Position numbers and translations under genes: made by a program | The notes under the pieces: generated by a model | The model's database searches: none | What the model saw: only the letters and a program-made list of their open reading frames with translations | Told to the model about the DNA's origin: nothing | Shown here: piece by piece, positions 52,442-62,261 of the stretch | Position numbering within the stretch: the stretch's first letter is position 1 | How the letters are laid out: the number at the start of each line of letters is the position of its first letter | Origin: Streptomyces sp. NBC_00659 | Lineage (GTDB): Bacteria; Actinomycetota; Actinomycetes; Streptomycetales; Streptomycetaceae | NCBI RefSeq assembly: GCF_036226925.1 | Contig: NZ_CP109031.1 | Location: 2,914,001-2,978,000 of the forward strand | DNA length: 64,000 nucleotides | Direction: 5' to 3'

Positions 52442-53830
52442 GTGGCGAACGACGCCAGCACCGTTTTCGACCTAGTGATCCTCGGCGGCGGTAGCGGCGG
52501 TTACGCCGCGGCGCTGCGCGGAGCGCAGTTGGGCCTGGACGTCGCCCTGATCGAGAAGGACAAGGTCGGCGGTACCTGCCTGCACCGTGGGTGCATCCCC
52601 ACGAAGGCCCTGCTGCACGCGGGCGAGATCGCCGACCAGGCCCGCGAGAGCGCGCAGTTCGGCGTCAAGGCCACCTTCGAGGGCATCGACGTACCCGCCG
52701 TCCACAAGTACAAGGACGGCGTCGTCTCCGGCCTGTACAAGGGTCTGCAGGGTCTCATCGCGTCCCGCAAGGTGACGTACATCGAGGGTGAGGGCCGTCT
52801 GTCCTCCCCGACCTCCGTCGACGTGAACGGGCAGCGCGTCCAGGGCCGCCACGTGCTCCTCGCGACCGGCTCCGTGCCGAAGTCGCTGCCGGGCCTGGAG
52901 ATCGACGGCAACCGCATCATCTCCTCGGACCACGCGCTCGTCCTGGACCGCGTGCCGCAGTCCGCGATCATCCTGGGCGGCGGCGTCATCGGCGTCGAGT
53001 TCGCCTCGGCGTGGAAGTCCTTCGGTGCCGAGGTGACCGTCATCGAGGGCCTCAAGCACCTCGTCCCGGTCGAGGACGAGAACTCCTCCAAGCTTCTCGA
53101 GCGCGCGTTCCGCAAGCGGGGCATCAAGTTCAACCTGGGCACCTTCTTCTCGAAGGCCGAGTACACCCAGAACGGTGTCAAGGTCACCCTCGCCGACGGC
53201 AAGGAGTTCGAGGCCGAGGTCCTGCTCGTCGCCGTCGGCCGCGGCCCGGTCTCGGCCGGTCTCGGCTACGAGGAGCAGGGCGTCGCGATGGACCGCGGCT
53301 ACGTCCTGGTCGACGAGTACATGCGCACGAACGTCCCGACCATCTCCGCCGTCGGCGACCTCGTCCCGACGCTCCAGCTCGCCCACGTCGGCTTCGCCGA
53401 GGGCATGCTGGTCGCGGAGCGGCTGGCCGGTCTGAAGACCGTCCCGATCGACTACGACGGCGTGCCGCGCGTGACGTACTGCCACCCCGAGGTCGCCTCC
53501 GTCGGCATCACCGAGGCCAAGGCCAAGGAGATCTACGGCGCGGACAAGGTCGTCGCCCTGAAGTACAGCCTCGCGGGCAACGGCAAGAGCAAGATCCTCA
53601 ACACCTCGGGCGAGATCAAGCTCGTCCAGGTGAAGGACGGTGCCGTGGTCGGCGTCCACATGGTCGGCGACCGCATGGGCGAGCAGGTCGGCGAGGCCCA
53701 GCTGATCTACAACTGGGAAGCGCTGCCCGCCGAGGTCGCCCAGCTCATCCACGCCCACCCGACGCAGAACGAGGCGCTCGGCGAGGCCCACCTCGCGCTC
53801 GCGGGCAAGCCGCTGCACGCGCACGACTGA
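52442..53830 (+). CDS. lpd: Dihydrolipoamide dehydrogenase (E3)
   Basis: A 462-residue flavoenzyme that reoxidises dihydrolipoyl groups of 2-oxoacid dehydrogenases with NAD. FAD-binding GGGSGGYAAAL is at about 13-23. The redox disulfide GGTCLHRGCIP is next, then the NAD-binding GGGVIGVEFA. The C-terminal His-Glu pair lies in HAHPTQNEALGEA. The GTG giving VANDAST has GGAGG seven to eight bases upstream and is preferred to the ATG 13 codons earlier. It lies 148 bases ahead of sucB on the same strand. Confidence 0.96.
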   Translation: MANDASTVFDLVILGGGSGGYAAALRGAQLGLDVALIEKDKVGGTCLHRGCIPTKALLHAGEIADQARESAQFGVKATFEGIDVPAVHKYKDGVVSGLYKGLQGLIASRKVTYIEGEGRLSSPTSVDVNGQRVQGRHVLLATGSVPKSLPGLEIDGNRIISSDHALVLDRVPQSAIILGGGVIGVEFASAWKSFGAEVTVIEGLKHLVPVEDENSSKLLERAFRKRGIKFNLGTFFSKAEYTQNGVKVTLADGKEFEAEVLLVAVGRGPVSAGLGYEEQGVAMDRGYVLVDEYMRTNVPTISAVGDLVPTLQLAHVGFAEGMLVAERLAGLKTVPIDYDGVPRVTYCHPEVASVGITEAKAKEIYGADKVVALKYSLAGNGKSKILNTSGEIKLVQVKDGAVVGVHMVGDRMGEQVGEAQLIYNWEALPAEVAQLIHAHPTQNEALGEAHLALAGKPLHAHD

Positions 53831-53978
53831 TCGGCCCGGCCGGGGGGACTCCCCGGCCACCGGCCGTCCCCAGTCACCGCGTCGAGCAGGGCTCGACGAC
53901 GACCACAGACTTCCGCACTTCCCCGAGCTCTCGATCCCGGTCGGGCAGGGGAGACCCCAATAAGGAGCAACAGAAACC

Positions 53979-55817
53979 ATGCCGGTTTCCGTAACCCTTC
54001 CGGCACTCGGTGAGAGCGTCACCGAGGGCACTGTCACCCGCTGGCTGAAGGCCGAGGGCGAGCGCGTCGAGGCCGACGAGCCGCTGCTGGAGGTGTCGAC
54101 GGACAAGGTCGACACCGAGATCCCCTCCCCCGCCGCCGGCATCCTGGCGTCCATCAAGGTCGCCGAGGACGAGACCGTCGAGGTCGGCGCCGAGCTGGCC
54201 GTCATCGACGACGGCACGGGCGCGCCCGCCGCCGCCCCCGCTCCCGCCGCCGCCGAGGCCCCGGCCGCCGCTCCGGCCGCCCCTGCCCCGGTCGCCGAGG
54301 CCCCCGCGGCCCCGGCCCCGGCCGCTCCCGCCGCCGCGCCCGCCGCTCCGGCCGGTGGCGCCTCCGGTACCGACGTCGTGCTGCCCGCGCTGGGCGAGTC
54401 GGTCACCGAGGGCACCGTCACCCGCTGGCTGAAGCAGGTCGGCGAGGAGGTCGCGGAGGACGAGCCCCTGCTCGAGGTCTCCACGGACAAGGTCGACACC
54501 GAGATCCCCGCGCCGGTCGCCGGCGTACTGCTGGAGATCGTCGTCGGCGAGGACGAGACCGCTGAGGTCGGCGCGAAGCTGGCCGTCATCGGCGCTCCGG
54601 GCGCGGCTCCGGCCGCTGCCGCCCCGGCCGCCCCCGCCGCCCCCGCCGCGGCTCCGGCCGCTCCGGCGCCGGCTCCGGCTGCTCCGGCCCCGGCCCCGGC
54701 TGCTCCGGCCCCGGCCCCGGCTGCTCCGGCCCCGGCCCCGGCTGCTCCGGCCGCCCCGGCCGCCGCCGCCCCGGCTCCGGTCCAGCCGGCCGCTCCGGCC
54801 GCGCCCGCCGCCCCGGCCCCCGCGCCGGTGGCCGCGCCCGCCCCCGTCACCCCTGCTCCGGCGCCCGCCGCGACCACCGGTGACGACGGCGCGTACGTGA
54901 CCCCGCTGGTGCGCAAGCTCGCCGCCGAGAACGGCGTCGACCTGGCCGCCGTCAAGGGCACCGGCGTCGGCGGCCGCATCCGCAAGCAGGACGTCGTCGC
55001 CGCCGCCGAGGCCGCGAAGGCCGCCGCCAAGGCTCAGGCTCCGGCCGCCGCCCCGGCCGCCGCCGCCAAGAAGGCGCCGGCCCTGGAGGTCTCCCCGCTG
55101 CGCGGCCAGACCGTCAAGATGACCCGCATCCGCAAGGTCATCGGCGACAACATGGTGAAGGCCCTGCACGAGCAGGCGCAGCTGTCCTCGGTCGTCGAGG
55201 TCGACATCACCAAGCTGATGAGGCTCCGCGCGCAGGCGAAGGACTCCTTCGCGGCCCGCGAGGGCGTCAAGCTCTCCCCGATGCCGTTCTTCGTGAAGGC
55301 CGCGGCCCAGGCGCTGAAGGCCCACCCGGCCGTCAACGCCCGGATCAACGTGGACGAGGGCACGATCACCTACTTCGACACCGAGAACATCGGTATCGCG
55401 GTGGACTCGGAGAAGGGCCTGATGACCCCGGTCATCAAGCGCGCGGGCGACCTGAACATCGCCGGTATCTCGAAGGCGACCGCCGACCTGGCGGGCAAGG
55501 TCCGGGCGAACAAGATCACCCCGGACGAGCTGTCCGGCGCGACCTTCACCATCTCCAACACCGGCTCGCGCGGCGCGCTCTTCGACACGATCATCGTGCC
55601 GCCGAACCAGGTCGCGATCCTGGGCATCGGCGCCACGGTCAAGCGTCCGGCCGTCATCGAGACGGAAGAGGGCACCGTCATCGGTGTCCGCGACATGACC
55701 TACCTGACGCTGTCCTACGACCACCGTCTGGTGGACGGCGCCGACGCCGCCCGCTACCTGACCGCGGTCAAGGCGATCCTGGAAGCGGGCGAGTTCGAGG
55801 TCGAGCTCGGCCTGTAA
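53979..55817 (+). CDS. sucB: Dihydrolipoamide acyltransferase (E2) with two lipoyl domains
   Basis: A 612-residue E2 component. Two lipoyl domains carry their lysines in STDKVDTEI at about 43 and 171. They are joined and followed by Ala/Pro linkers, then a peripheral-subunit-binding domain ([16 protein letters not shown], about 305-340) and the acyltransferase core with [13 protein letters not shown] (catalytic His about 582). In actinobacteria E2 of this kind serves pyruvate and, with Kgd, 2-oxoglutarate oxidation, so sucB is a conventional name. TAAGGAG precedes the ATG. The linker is encoded by 21-base tandem repeats (about 54680-54755). Confidence 0.94.
   Translation: MPVSVTLPALGESVTEGTVTRWLKAEGERVEADEPLLEVSTDKVDTEIPSPAAGILASIKVAEDETVEVGAELAVIDDGTGAPAAAPAPAAAEAPAAAPAAPAPVAEAPAAPAPAAPAAAPAAPAGGASGTDVVLPALGESVTEGTVTRWLKQVGEEVAEDEPLLEVSTDKVDTEIPAPVAGVLLEIVVGEDETAEVGAKLAVIGAPGAAPAAAAPAAPAAPAAAPAAPAPAPAAPAPAPAAPAPAPAAPAPAPAAPAAPAAAAPAPVQPAAPAAPAAPAPAPVAAPAPVTPAPAPAATTGDDGAYVTPLVRKLAAENGVDLAAVKGTGVGGRIRKQDVVAAAEAAKAAAKAQAPAAAPAAAAKKAPALEVSPLRGQTVKMTRIRKVIGDNMVKALHEQAQLSSVVEVDITKLMRLRAQAKDSFAAREGVKLSPMPFFVKAAAQALKAHPAVNARINVDEGTITYFDTENIGIAVDSEKGLMTPVIKRAGDLNIAGISKATADLAGKVRANKITPDELSGATFTISNTGSRGALFDTIIVPPNQVAILGIGATVKRPAVIETEEGTVIGVRDMTYLTLSYDHRLVDGADAARYLTAVKAILEAGEFEVELGL
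54680..54755 (+). repeat. 21-base tandem repeats encoding the Ala-Pro linker of SucB
   Basis: The unit gctgctccggccccggccccg occurs three times almost without change, encoding the repeating APAPAPA linker. In-frame and coding. Confidence 0.75.
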
Positions 55818-55848
55818 CCCGCACCGCTCGCACGCGGCACGCCGACAC

Positions 55849-55883
55849 GGCACCCCCGTCCGGACTTCCGGGCGGGGGTGCCG
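55849..55883 (+). terminator. Terminator of lpd-sucB
   Basis: Arms ggcacccccg and cgggggtgcc form a 10-bp stem with further inner pairing, 32 bases after the sucB stop. Confidence 0.65.
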
Positions 55884-55894
55884 TGTTTCCTGCG

Positions 55895-56050
55895 GGACTT
55901 CCGGGGCGGGGGCGGGGACTTCCGGGGCGGCGGTGCCGTGTCCCCCCGCCCCTGTCTCCGCGCGGAGGTGCCGCGTTCCTCGCCCCTGTCTCCGCGCGGA
56001 GGTGCCGCGTTCCCCGCCCCGGATCTCCGGGCGGAGGTGCAGTGTTTCCC
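55895..56050. repeat. GC-rich tandem repeats downstream of sucB
   Basis: Two identical 33-base copies (55947-55979 and 55981-56013) and a diverged third (56015-56049) follow two shorter ggacttccggggcgg units. Each 33-base copy has an internal palindrome (ctccgcgcggag). The 55818-56294 stretch has no gene; its 3' end holds the GntR promoter. Confidence 0.75.
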
Positions 56051-56294
56051 CGGGGCCGGGTTCCCGCGGCCGCCGTTCTTCCGCCGGGGCCCGCGTCCGA
56101 CGATCACATCGACGGCACGAATCCGGACTTCACCCGGTACGAGACCCTACGGACGGGAACACTCCCACAGCGTGTAAGCCTCGTCTCACCTGCGGGAAAG
56201 CGCCGCCATGCGCCCCTCACCGACCGAGCCACGGCCTTATTGTCTAAAGGTCAAACGCCCTCGGGGTCCCGCCACCCCTGTCAAAGGAGCCTTC

Positions 56295-56918
56295 ATGACC
56301 GCGCCCGTCGTCCACTCGCTGCGCGAACAGATCCGCGAGCACATCGTGGAGGGGATCGTCAGCGGGCGCTGGAAGCCGGGCGAGCGGATCGTGGAGCGGC
56401 GGATCGCCACCGAGCTGGAGGTCAGCCAGACCCCGGTGCGCGAGGCACTGCGCGAGCTGGAGTCACTGCGGCTGATCGAGTCGGCGCCGAACAAGGGCGT
56501 GCGGGTACGGAACCTGACGGCCGCCGACCTGGAGGAGAGCTACCCCGTACGAGCCGGTCTGGAGGCCATCGCGGCGGAGCTGGCGGCCGGCCGGCTGGCG
56601 GAGGACTGCTCGGCCCTCGAACCCCATGTGACGGCGCTGTACGAGGCCGACCGGCTGGCCGACGGGACCGGCCAGGTGCGGCACACCGTGGGGTTCCACC
56701 GCGAGCTGGTCCGGGCGGCCGGGAACTCCGTCCTCCTGCACACCTGGGAGGGCCTGGGCATCGAGGTCTTCACGGCCCTGTCCATCCGCTGGCTCGGGAC
56801 CGTGCAGCAGTCGTACGCGGAGGAGCACGAGGCCCTCGTGGACGCCTTCCGGCGGCGCGATCCGCTGATCGCCGAGCTCGTGAAGGCCCACGTCCTCGGC
56901 TGCGCCCCGCGCCCCTGA
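56295..56918 (+). CDS. GntR-family regulator (FadR/FCD subfamily)
   Basis: A 207-residue regulator. The N-terminal winged helix has LREQIREHIVEGIVSGRWKPGERI and the recognition helix SQTPVREALRELESL. The C-terminal helical FCD domain (about 85-207) binds an organic-acid ligand; its metal-site residues may include the His in VGFHRELV. AAAGGAG lies five bases before the ATG. It lies directly upstream of aceE, with a 17-base palindrome between them, so control of pyruvate dehydrogenase by a PdhR-like mechanism is likely. Confidence 0.9.
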   Translation: MTAPVVHSLREQIREHIVEGIVSGRWKPGERIVERRIATELEVSQTPVREALRELESLRLIESAPNKGVRVRNLTAADLEESYPVRAGLEAIAAELAAGRLAEDCSALEPHVTALYEADRLADGTGQVRHTVGFHRELVRAAGNSVLLHTWEGLGIEVFTALSIRWLGTVQQSYAEEHEALVDAFRRRDPLIAELVKAHVLGCAPRP

Positions 56919-57072
56919 GAGAAGCGCCGACGACATCGGCGCAGGGGAGCACACCCGCGCTCAACCGTGCTCCCACCTGCGAAAACCGTCGATTTTCACG
57001 GCACCCGGTGCCTGTCTCCAAGGCACCCCGTGCCGACTTTCCGATCTGAAGAGGATTTCCCCCGGAATCCTT

Positions 57073-57089
57073 TGATCGATCATCGATCA
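57073..57089. promoter_or_regulatory. Candidate GntR operator in front of aceE
   Basis: A perfect 8-base inverted repeat with one central base (tgatcgat-c-atcgatca) lies 125 bases before the aceE start, followed by a gttacagt element that could be a -10. Size and symmetry fit FadR-type GntR sites. It is strikingly AT-rich for this genome. Confidence 0.6.
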
Positions 57090-57213
57090 GGGGGTTACAG
57101 TCCTCGACGGGCTCCCACAAGAGCCCATCGCCCTGTCCTGCCATAGACCAAGGGCACCCCCGAACACCCCTTGCCGATGAGGGAACCCCCCTCCGCATCC
57201 GGAAGGCGGCGCA

Positions 57214-59913
57214 ATGACCGACCCCACCGCAATCCAGCCGAGCGAGCTCGACCAGCTCCCGGACCGCGACCCCGAGGAGACCGCCGAATGGCAGGCCTCC
57301 CTGGACGCCGTCACCCAGGCGGCCGGGCCGCACCGTGCCGCGTACCTGATGCGCCGCACGCTGGAGCGCGCCGAGGGCAACGGTCTCGCGCTGCCCAAGC
57401 TGCTCGAGACCGACTACGTCAACACCATCCCCACCGCCGCCGAGCCCACCGTGGACGGCGACGAGGCGATGGAAGCCAGGATCACCGCGTGGAACCGCTG
57501 GAACGCGGCCGCGATGGTGACCCGGGGCGCGAAGCACGGCGTCGGCGGCCACATCGCCACCTTCGCCTCCGCGGCCTGGCTCTACGAGACCGGCTTCAAC
57601 CACTTCTTCAAGGGCAAGGAGGGTGACGGCTCCGGCGACCAGCTCTATATCCAGGGCCACGCCTCTCCCGGCATCTACGCCCGCGCCTTCCTCGACGGAC
57701 GCCTGACCGAGCACCACCTGGACAACTTCCGCCAGGAGGCGGGCGGCAACGGTCTCCCGTCGTACCCGCACCCGCGCCGGCTGCCCTGGCTGTGGGAGTT
57801 CCCGACCGTCTCCATGGGCCTCGGCCCGCTGTCGGCGATCTACCAGGCGCGCTTCAACCGCTACCTGACGAACCGCAACATCAAGGACGTCTCCGCGTCC
57901 CACGTGTGGGCGTTCCTCGGTGACGGCGAGATGGACGAGCCGGAGTCGACGGCGGCACTCGCGCTCGCCTCCCGCGAGGGTCTGGACAACCTGACCTTCG
58001 TCATCAACTGCAACCTGCAGCGCCTCGACGGCCCGGTCCGCGCGAACTTCAAGATCGTGCAGGAGCTGGAGGCCCAGTTCCGCGGCGCCGGCTGGAACGT
58101 CGTGAAGTCGCTGTGGGGCAACGCCTGGGACGAGCTGTTCCAGCTCGACACCACGGGCGCGCTCGTCCGCCGCCTGCGCCAGGTGCCCGACGCGCAGGTG
58201 CAGACGTACCAGACCCGCGACGCCGCCTACATCCGCCAGGACTTCTTCGGCGCCGACCCGGCGCTCGTCGAGATGGCGAAGCTGCTGAGCGACGACAAGA
58301 TCTTCGAGTGCTTCCACCTCTCCCGCGGCGGGCACGAGGCGCGCAAGGTGTACGCGGCCTACCGCGCCGCCCTCGCCCACAAGGGCGCGCCGACGGTGAT
58401 CCTGGCCCAGACGGTCAAGGGCCACACCCTCGGTGACGGCTTCGCGTCGAAGAACGCCAACCACCAGATGAAGAAGCTGTCGACGGACGAGTTCAAGCAG
58501 ATGCGTGATCTGCTCGAACTGCCGATCTCCGACAGCCGGTTCGTCGACGGTGTGGTGCCCTACGGCCACCCGGGCGCCGACTCCCCCGAGGTCCGTTACC
58601 TCCAGGAGCGCCGGGCGGCCCTCGGCGGCCCGGCCCCGGCCCGCCGCACGCACGCGCTGGCCCCGCTGCCGGCCCCCGCCGACAAGACGTTCGCGTCCTT
58701 CGACAAGGGCTCCGGCACGCAGAACCTGGCGACGACGATGGCGTTCGTCCGCCTGGTCAAGGATCTGGTCCGCGACAAGCAGACCGGCCGGCGCTGGGTG
58801 CCGATCGTCCCGGACGAGGCCCGTACCTTCGGTATGGAGTCGCTGTTCCCGTCGCTGGGCATCTACTCGCCCAAGGGCCAGACGTACGAGCCGGTCGACC
58901 GCGACCAGCTGATGTACTACAAGGAGGCCAAGGACGGCCAGATCCTCAACGAGGGGATCACCGAGGCCGGTTCCATGGCGGACTTCATCGCCGCGTCCAC
59001 CGCGTACTCCACGCACGGCGAAGCGATGATCCCCTTCTACATCTTCTACTCGATGTTCGGCTGGCAGCGCACGGCCGACCAGATGTGGCAGCTCGGCGAC
59101 CAGCTCGGCCGCGGCTTCCTGGTCGGCGCGACGGCGGGCCGTACGACCCTGACCGGTGAGGGCCTGCAGCACGCGGACGGCCACTCCCCCGTCATCGCGG
59201 CGACCAACCCGGCCGCGCTGTCCTACGACCCGGCGTTCGCGTACGAGATCGCGGCGATCGTCAAGGACGGTCTGCGCCGGATGTACGGCGAGGCGGCCCC
59301 GGGCGAGGACCAGGACGTCTTCTACTACCTGACCGTCTACAACGAGCCGATGCCGCAGCCCGCCAAGCCGGCCGGTGTCGACGAGGGCATCCTCAAGGGC
59401 CTGTACCGCTTCAACACGGCGGAGTCGGCGGGCCTGAACGTGGCCGCGGCGAACGCCCCGCGCATCCAGCTGCTCGGCTCCGGTACGGCCATCCACTGGA
59501 CCCTGGAGGCCCAGCGGCTGCTCGCCGAGGAGTGGGGCGTGGCCGCCGACGTGTGGTCCGCGACCTCCTGGACCGAGCTGCGCCGTGACGCGCTGGAGGC
59601 CGACGCGGCCCTGCTGCGTGGCGAGGAGCGGGTGCCGTTCGTCCGCCAGGCGCTGCAGGGCGCCGAGGGCCCGGTGCTCGCGGTCTCCGACTACATGCGC
59701 CAGGTCCCGGACCAGATCGCGCAGTGGGTCGAGCAGGACTGGTCCTCGCTCGGTGCCGACGGCTTCGGTCTCTCGGACACGCGTGTGGCGGCCCGCCGTC
59801 ACTTCGGCGTGGACGCCCAGTCGATCGTCGTCGCCGCGCTGGCGCAGCTCGCCCGCCGCGGCGAGGTCAAGGCGTCGGCGGTGAAGGAGGCCCGGGAGCG
59901 CTACGGCCTGTAG
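57214..59913 (+). CDS. aceE: Pyruvate dehydrogenase E1 component, homodimeric
   Basis: An 899-residue thiamine-diphosphate enzyme that decarboxylates pyruvate and acetylates the lipoyl groups of E2. The ThDP/Mg motif GDGEMDEPESTAALALAS and INCNLQRLDGPV are present. So are SYPHPRRLPWLWEFPT and the HYGMA-like active loop region GGHEARKVYAAY. Length matches AceE of actinobacteria. The start follows GGAAGGCGGCGC. It works with the SucB-type E2 and Lpd encoded just upstream. A strong terminator follows. Confidence 0.96.
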   Translation: MTDPTAIQPSELDQLPDRDPEETAEWQASLDAVTQAAGPHRAAYLMRRTLERAEGNGLALPKLLETDYVNTIPTAAEPTVDGDEAMEARITAWNRWNAAAMVTRGAKHGVGGHIATFASAAWLYETGFNHFFKGKEGDGSGDQLYIQGHASPGIYARAFLDGRLTEHHLDNFRQEAGGNGLPSYPHPRRLPWLWEFPTVSMGLGPLSAIYQARFNRYLTNRNIKDVSASHVWAFLGDGEMDEPESTAALALASREGLDNLTFVINCNLQRLDGPVRANFKIVQELEAQFRGAGWNVVKSLWGNAWDELFQLDTTGALVRRLRQVPDAQVQTYQTRDAAYIRQDFFGADPALVEMAKLLSDDKIFECFHLSRGGHEARKVYAAYRAALAHKGAPTVILAQTVKGHTLGDGFASKNANHQMKKLSTDEFKQMRDLLELPISDSRFVDGVVPYGHPGADSPEVRYLQERRAALGGPAPARRTHALAPLPAPADKTFASFDKGSGTQNLATTMAFVRLVKDLVRDKQTGRRWVPIVPDEARTFGMESLFPSLGIYSPKGQTYEPVDRDQLMYYKEAKDGQILNEGITEAGSMADFIAASTAYSTHGEAMIPFYIFYSMFGWQRTADQMWQLGDQLGRGFLVGATAGRTTLTGEGLQHADGHSPVIAATNPAALSYDPAFAYEIAAIVKDGLRRMYGEAAPGEDQDVFYYLTVYNEPMPQPAKPAGVDEGILKGLYRFNTAESAGLNVAAANAPRIQLLGSGTAIHWTLEAQRLLAEEWGVAADVWSATSWTELRRDALEADAALLRGEERVPFVRQALQGAEGPVLAVSDYMRQVPDQIAQWVEQDWSSLGADGFGLSDTRVAARRHFGVDAQSIVVAALAQLARRGEVKASAVKEARERYGL

Positions 59914-59971
59914 GGCCTGTCTGGCAATTCCCGTCTGCTGACAATTCCCGTCTGCCCGGGAGCTGAACACG

Positions 59972-60005
59972 GAGAAGGGGTACGGCGGTCGCCGTACCCC
60001 TTCTC
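59972..60005 (+). terminator. Terminator of aceE
   Basis: Perfect 15-base arms (left 59972-59986, right 59991-60005) with loop ggtc, followed by gctttcc. Just before it a 14-base unit (caattcccgtctgc) is repeated. Confidence 0.85.
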
Positions 60006-60086
60006 GCTTTCCCGGTTCCTTCCGCCGGACCCCGCCGGGTGGGCGCCCGTCCCGTCGTTGTCGGTGGTGCCCGGCATCATGAGGAC

Positions 60087-61058
60087 ATGCGTGCCGCTCG
60101 TCTGATCAAGATGGTGCTGTTGCTCCAGACCCGCGCGTCGATGACCGCCGCCGAGCTGGCGCGGGAGCTGGAGGTGTCCGAGCGCACGGTCGCCCGGGAC
60201 GCGCAGGCACTGTCCGAGGCGGGAATTCCGGTCTACGCGGACCGGGGCCGGGCCGGCGGCTACCGCCTGGTCGGCGGGTACCGCACACGGCTGACGGGAC
60301 TCGCGCGGAGCGAGGCGGAGGCACTGTTCCTGAGCGGGGTGCCGGGGGCGCTGCGCGACATGGGCCTTCAGGACACGGCGTCGGCGGCCCGGCTGAAGGT
60401 GTCGGCGGCACTGACGCCCTCCGCGCAAGGCGCCTCGCGATCGGCGGCGCAGCGCTTCCATCTGGACGCGCCCGCCTGGTTCAGCGAGCCGCGGACGCCC
60501 GAGCTGCTGCCCGCGCTCGCGGACGCGGTGTGGGACGACCGCCCGGTCCTCGCGCGCTACCGGCGCCGCGGGTCGGAGGCGGAGCGGACCCTCGAACCGT
60601 ACGGGCTCGTCCTGAAGGCGGGGCTCTGGTACCTGTGCGCGCGGGTGCCGGACGCGGAGGCCTTCCGCGTGTACAGGATCGACCGGTTCACCGCCGTCGA
60701 CCCCGGCGCGGAGCGGTTCCGGCGGGACGAGGGCTTCGATCTGCCGGCGTTCTGGGAGGAGCGGGCCGAGGAGTTCGCCCGGTCCGTCCTGCGGTCCGAG
60801 GCCGTCGTACGGCTGTCCCCGGAGGGCGTACGACTGCTGCCGTACGCTCTCGATCCCACGTCGGCGAAGGAGGGACTCGCCGCCTCCGGCACCCCGGACG
60901 GGCGGGGCTGGGTGACCCTCACCCTGCCGGTCGAGTCCGAGGAGGTCGCCCGTATACAGCTGCGGGGCCTCGGGCCCGAGGTGGAGGTGCTTGCTCCGGA
61001 GGCCCTGCGGAAGCGCTGCGCCGAGGACGCGGCCGCGGCGGCGGCGTTCTACCGGTGA
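60087..61058 (+). CDS. WYL-domain transcriptional regulator (YafY-like)
   Basis: A 323-residue regulator with an N-terminal helix-turn-helix (MRAARLIKMVLLLQ, TAAELARELEVSERTVARDAQAL) and a central WYL domain (about 135-205: VLARYRRRG, LEPYGLVLKAGLWYLCAR, FRVYRIDRFT). A WCX C-terminal part follows, with AEEFARSVL. WYL domains sense nucleic acids or small ligands. GAGGAC lies just before the ATG. No clear target is adjacent. Confidence 0.9.
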   Translation: MRAARLIKMVLLLQTRASMTAAELARELEVSERTVARDAQALSEAGIPVYADRGRAGGYRLVGGYRTRLTGLARSEAEALFLSGVPGALRDMGLQDTASAARLKVSAALTPSAQGASRSAAQRFHLDAPAWFSEPRTPELLPALADAVWDDRPVLARYRRRGSEAERTLEPYGLVLKAGLWYLCARVPDAEAFRVYRIDRFTAVDPGAERFRRDEGFDLPAFWEERAEEFARSVLRSEAVVRLSPEGVRLLPYALDPTSAKEGLAASGTPDGRGWVTLTLPVESEEVARIQLRGLGPEVEVLAPEALRKRCAEDAAAAAAFYR

Positions 61059-61276
61059 CACGGGCCGGTCGGCCGTGCTCCGCTGGTGATCGCGGGCCGA
61101 TCGGTGGTGCCGCGCCGGTGATCGCGGGCCCAGGGCGCGCGGCCTGGGGAATCGTTCGCCTCCGCCCGCTTGAAATCCGTATGAACCCGGCGGTTTTACC
61201 TTCGGCATGTGCATGCATAACAATCTGCGCCGCTCCACGTGCGTCCCTCCCGCCCAGGCCCGATGCTGGACCCGTG

Positions 61277-61798
61277 ATGGACGAGACGGAGTTCTGGCAG
61301 CTGGTGGACACGACCCGCGAGACTGCCGAGGGAGACCCCGAGGAACAGGCGGATCTGCTCGTCGAGCGGCTCGTCCAGCTGGACCCGGACTCCGTCCTGG
61401 ACTTCTCCCGGCACTTCGAGTCCCGCTACAACCGCGCGTACCGCTGGGATCTGTGGGGCGCGGCCTGGGTGCTGCTCGACGGGGCCAGCGACGACGCGTT
61501 CGACTTCTTCCGGTGCTGGCTGATCGGCCAGGGCCGGGAGGTCTTCGAGGGGGCGATGCACGACCCCGACACGCTCGCCGAGCTCCTGGACGACTTCGAC
61601 GAGGAGATCGACGGCGACGGCGAGGAGCTGGGGTACGCGGCCGACGAGGCCTACGAGCAGCTGACCGGTGCCGTCGCCCCCTCACTCGGCATCCCGGCCG
61701 CCCCCGCCGAGCCCGAGGGAGCCCCGCTCGAGTTCGAGAACGAGTCCGTCATCGCGGGACGCTATCCCAAACTGTGGGAGCGTTTCAGGGAGGACTGA
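61277..61798 (+). CDS. DUF4240 protein
   Basis: A 173-residue acidic cytoplasmic protein with the DUF4240 start MDETEFWQLVDTTRETAEGDPEEQ, the WDLWGAAWVLLDGASDDAF core and DFFRCWLIGQGREVFEGAM. Function is unknown; the domain occurs in actinobacterial and WGR-type proteins. A GTG one codon upstream is an equally good start. Ribosome site is weak. Confidence 0.82.
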   Translation: MDETEFWQLVDTTRETAEGDPEEQADLLVERLVQLDPDSVLDFSRHFESRYNRAYRWDLWGAAWVLLDGASDDAFDFFRCWLIGQGREVFEGAMHDPDTLAELLDDFDEEIDGDGEELGYAADEAYEQLTGAVAPSLGIPAAPAEPEGAPLEFENESVIAGRYPKLWERFRED

Positions 61799-61819
61799 CG
61801 GGCCGGCCGGACCGGGGTG

Positions 61820-62116
61820 TCAGGGCGTGCCCGTGCGGCTCCGGGGTACGGCCGGCAGGCGCGTCCGGTCCGCGGGGATGTACGCCTGCGGGCCGTCGGC
61901 TCGCGCCGTGTGGTGCTGCGGGGCCGCGTTGGCCTGGTCCAGCGCGGACGCCGTCACCGCCGCCGGGCCCAGGACGACCGTGGCCACGGCGCACACCACC
62001 GCCCACGGCCCCCGCGCCGCCGTCGTCCGGCCAGTGGACGGCTCCACGGCCCGTATGTCCTGTCCGCCCCCGGTGCGCCCCGCGTGCGCCCCGCTCCCCG
62101 TCCGACTGATCCTCAT
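61820..62116 (-). CDS. Small hypothetical exported or membrane protein
   Basis: A 98-residue protein with a basic N-terminus (to about 35), one hydrophobic segment (WAVVCAVATVVLGPAAVTAS) followed by ALDQANAAPQ, which could be a signal-peptide cleavage region. The short hydrophilic remainder has no known motif. Convergent with the DUF4240 gene (21 bases between the stops). Moderately likely to be real. Confidence 0.5.
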   Translation of the reverse strand: MRISRTGSGAHAGRTGGGQDIRAVEPSTGRTTAARGPWAVVCAVATVVLGPAAVTASALDQANAAPQHHTARADGPQAYIPADRTRLPAVPRSRTGTP

Positions 62117-62261
62117 GATCCCCGCCTCCGGTCAGCGCGTACGACGCCGTGCGGCGCCGTACGTGGACGGTAGGGCGCCCGGCTCTGGGGACTCTGTGAG
62201 CCGCCGGGGGTGTTCCTGTGACTGACGGGGGTGTTCCTGTGACTGATGTGGAGCCGGGCGC

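Noticed and set aside
55895..56050. Tandem repeats after sucB as a CRISPR array
   Set aside because: Copies are contiguous with no unique spacers of equal length, and no cas gene is in the window.
56770..59970. A 1066-codon minus-strand frame opposite aceE
   Set aside because: Composition is that of a shadow frame and the plus strand encodes an intact pyruvate dehydrogenase E1.
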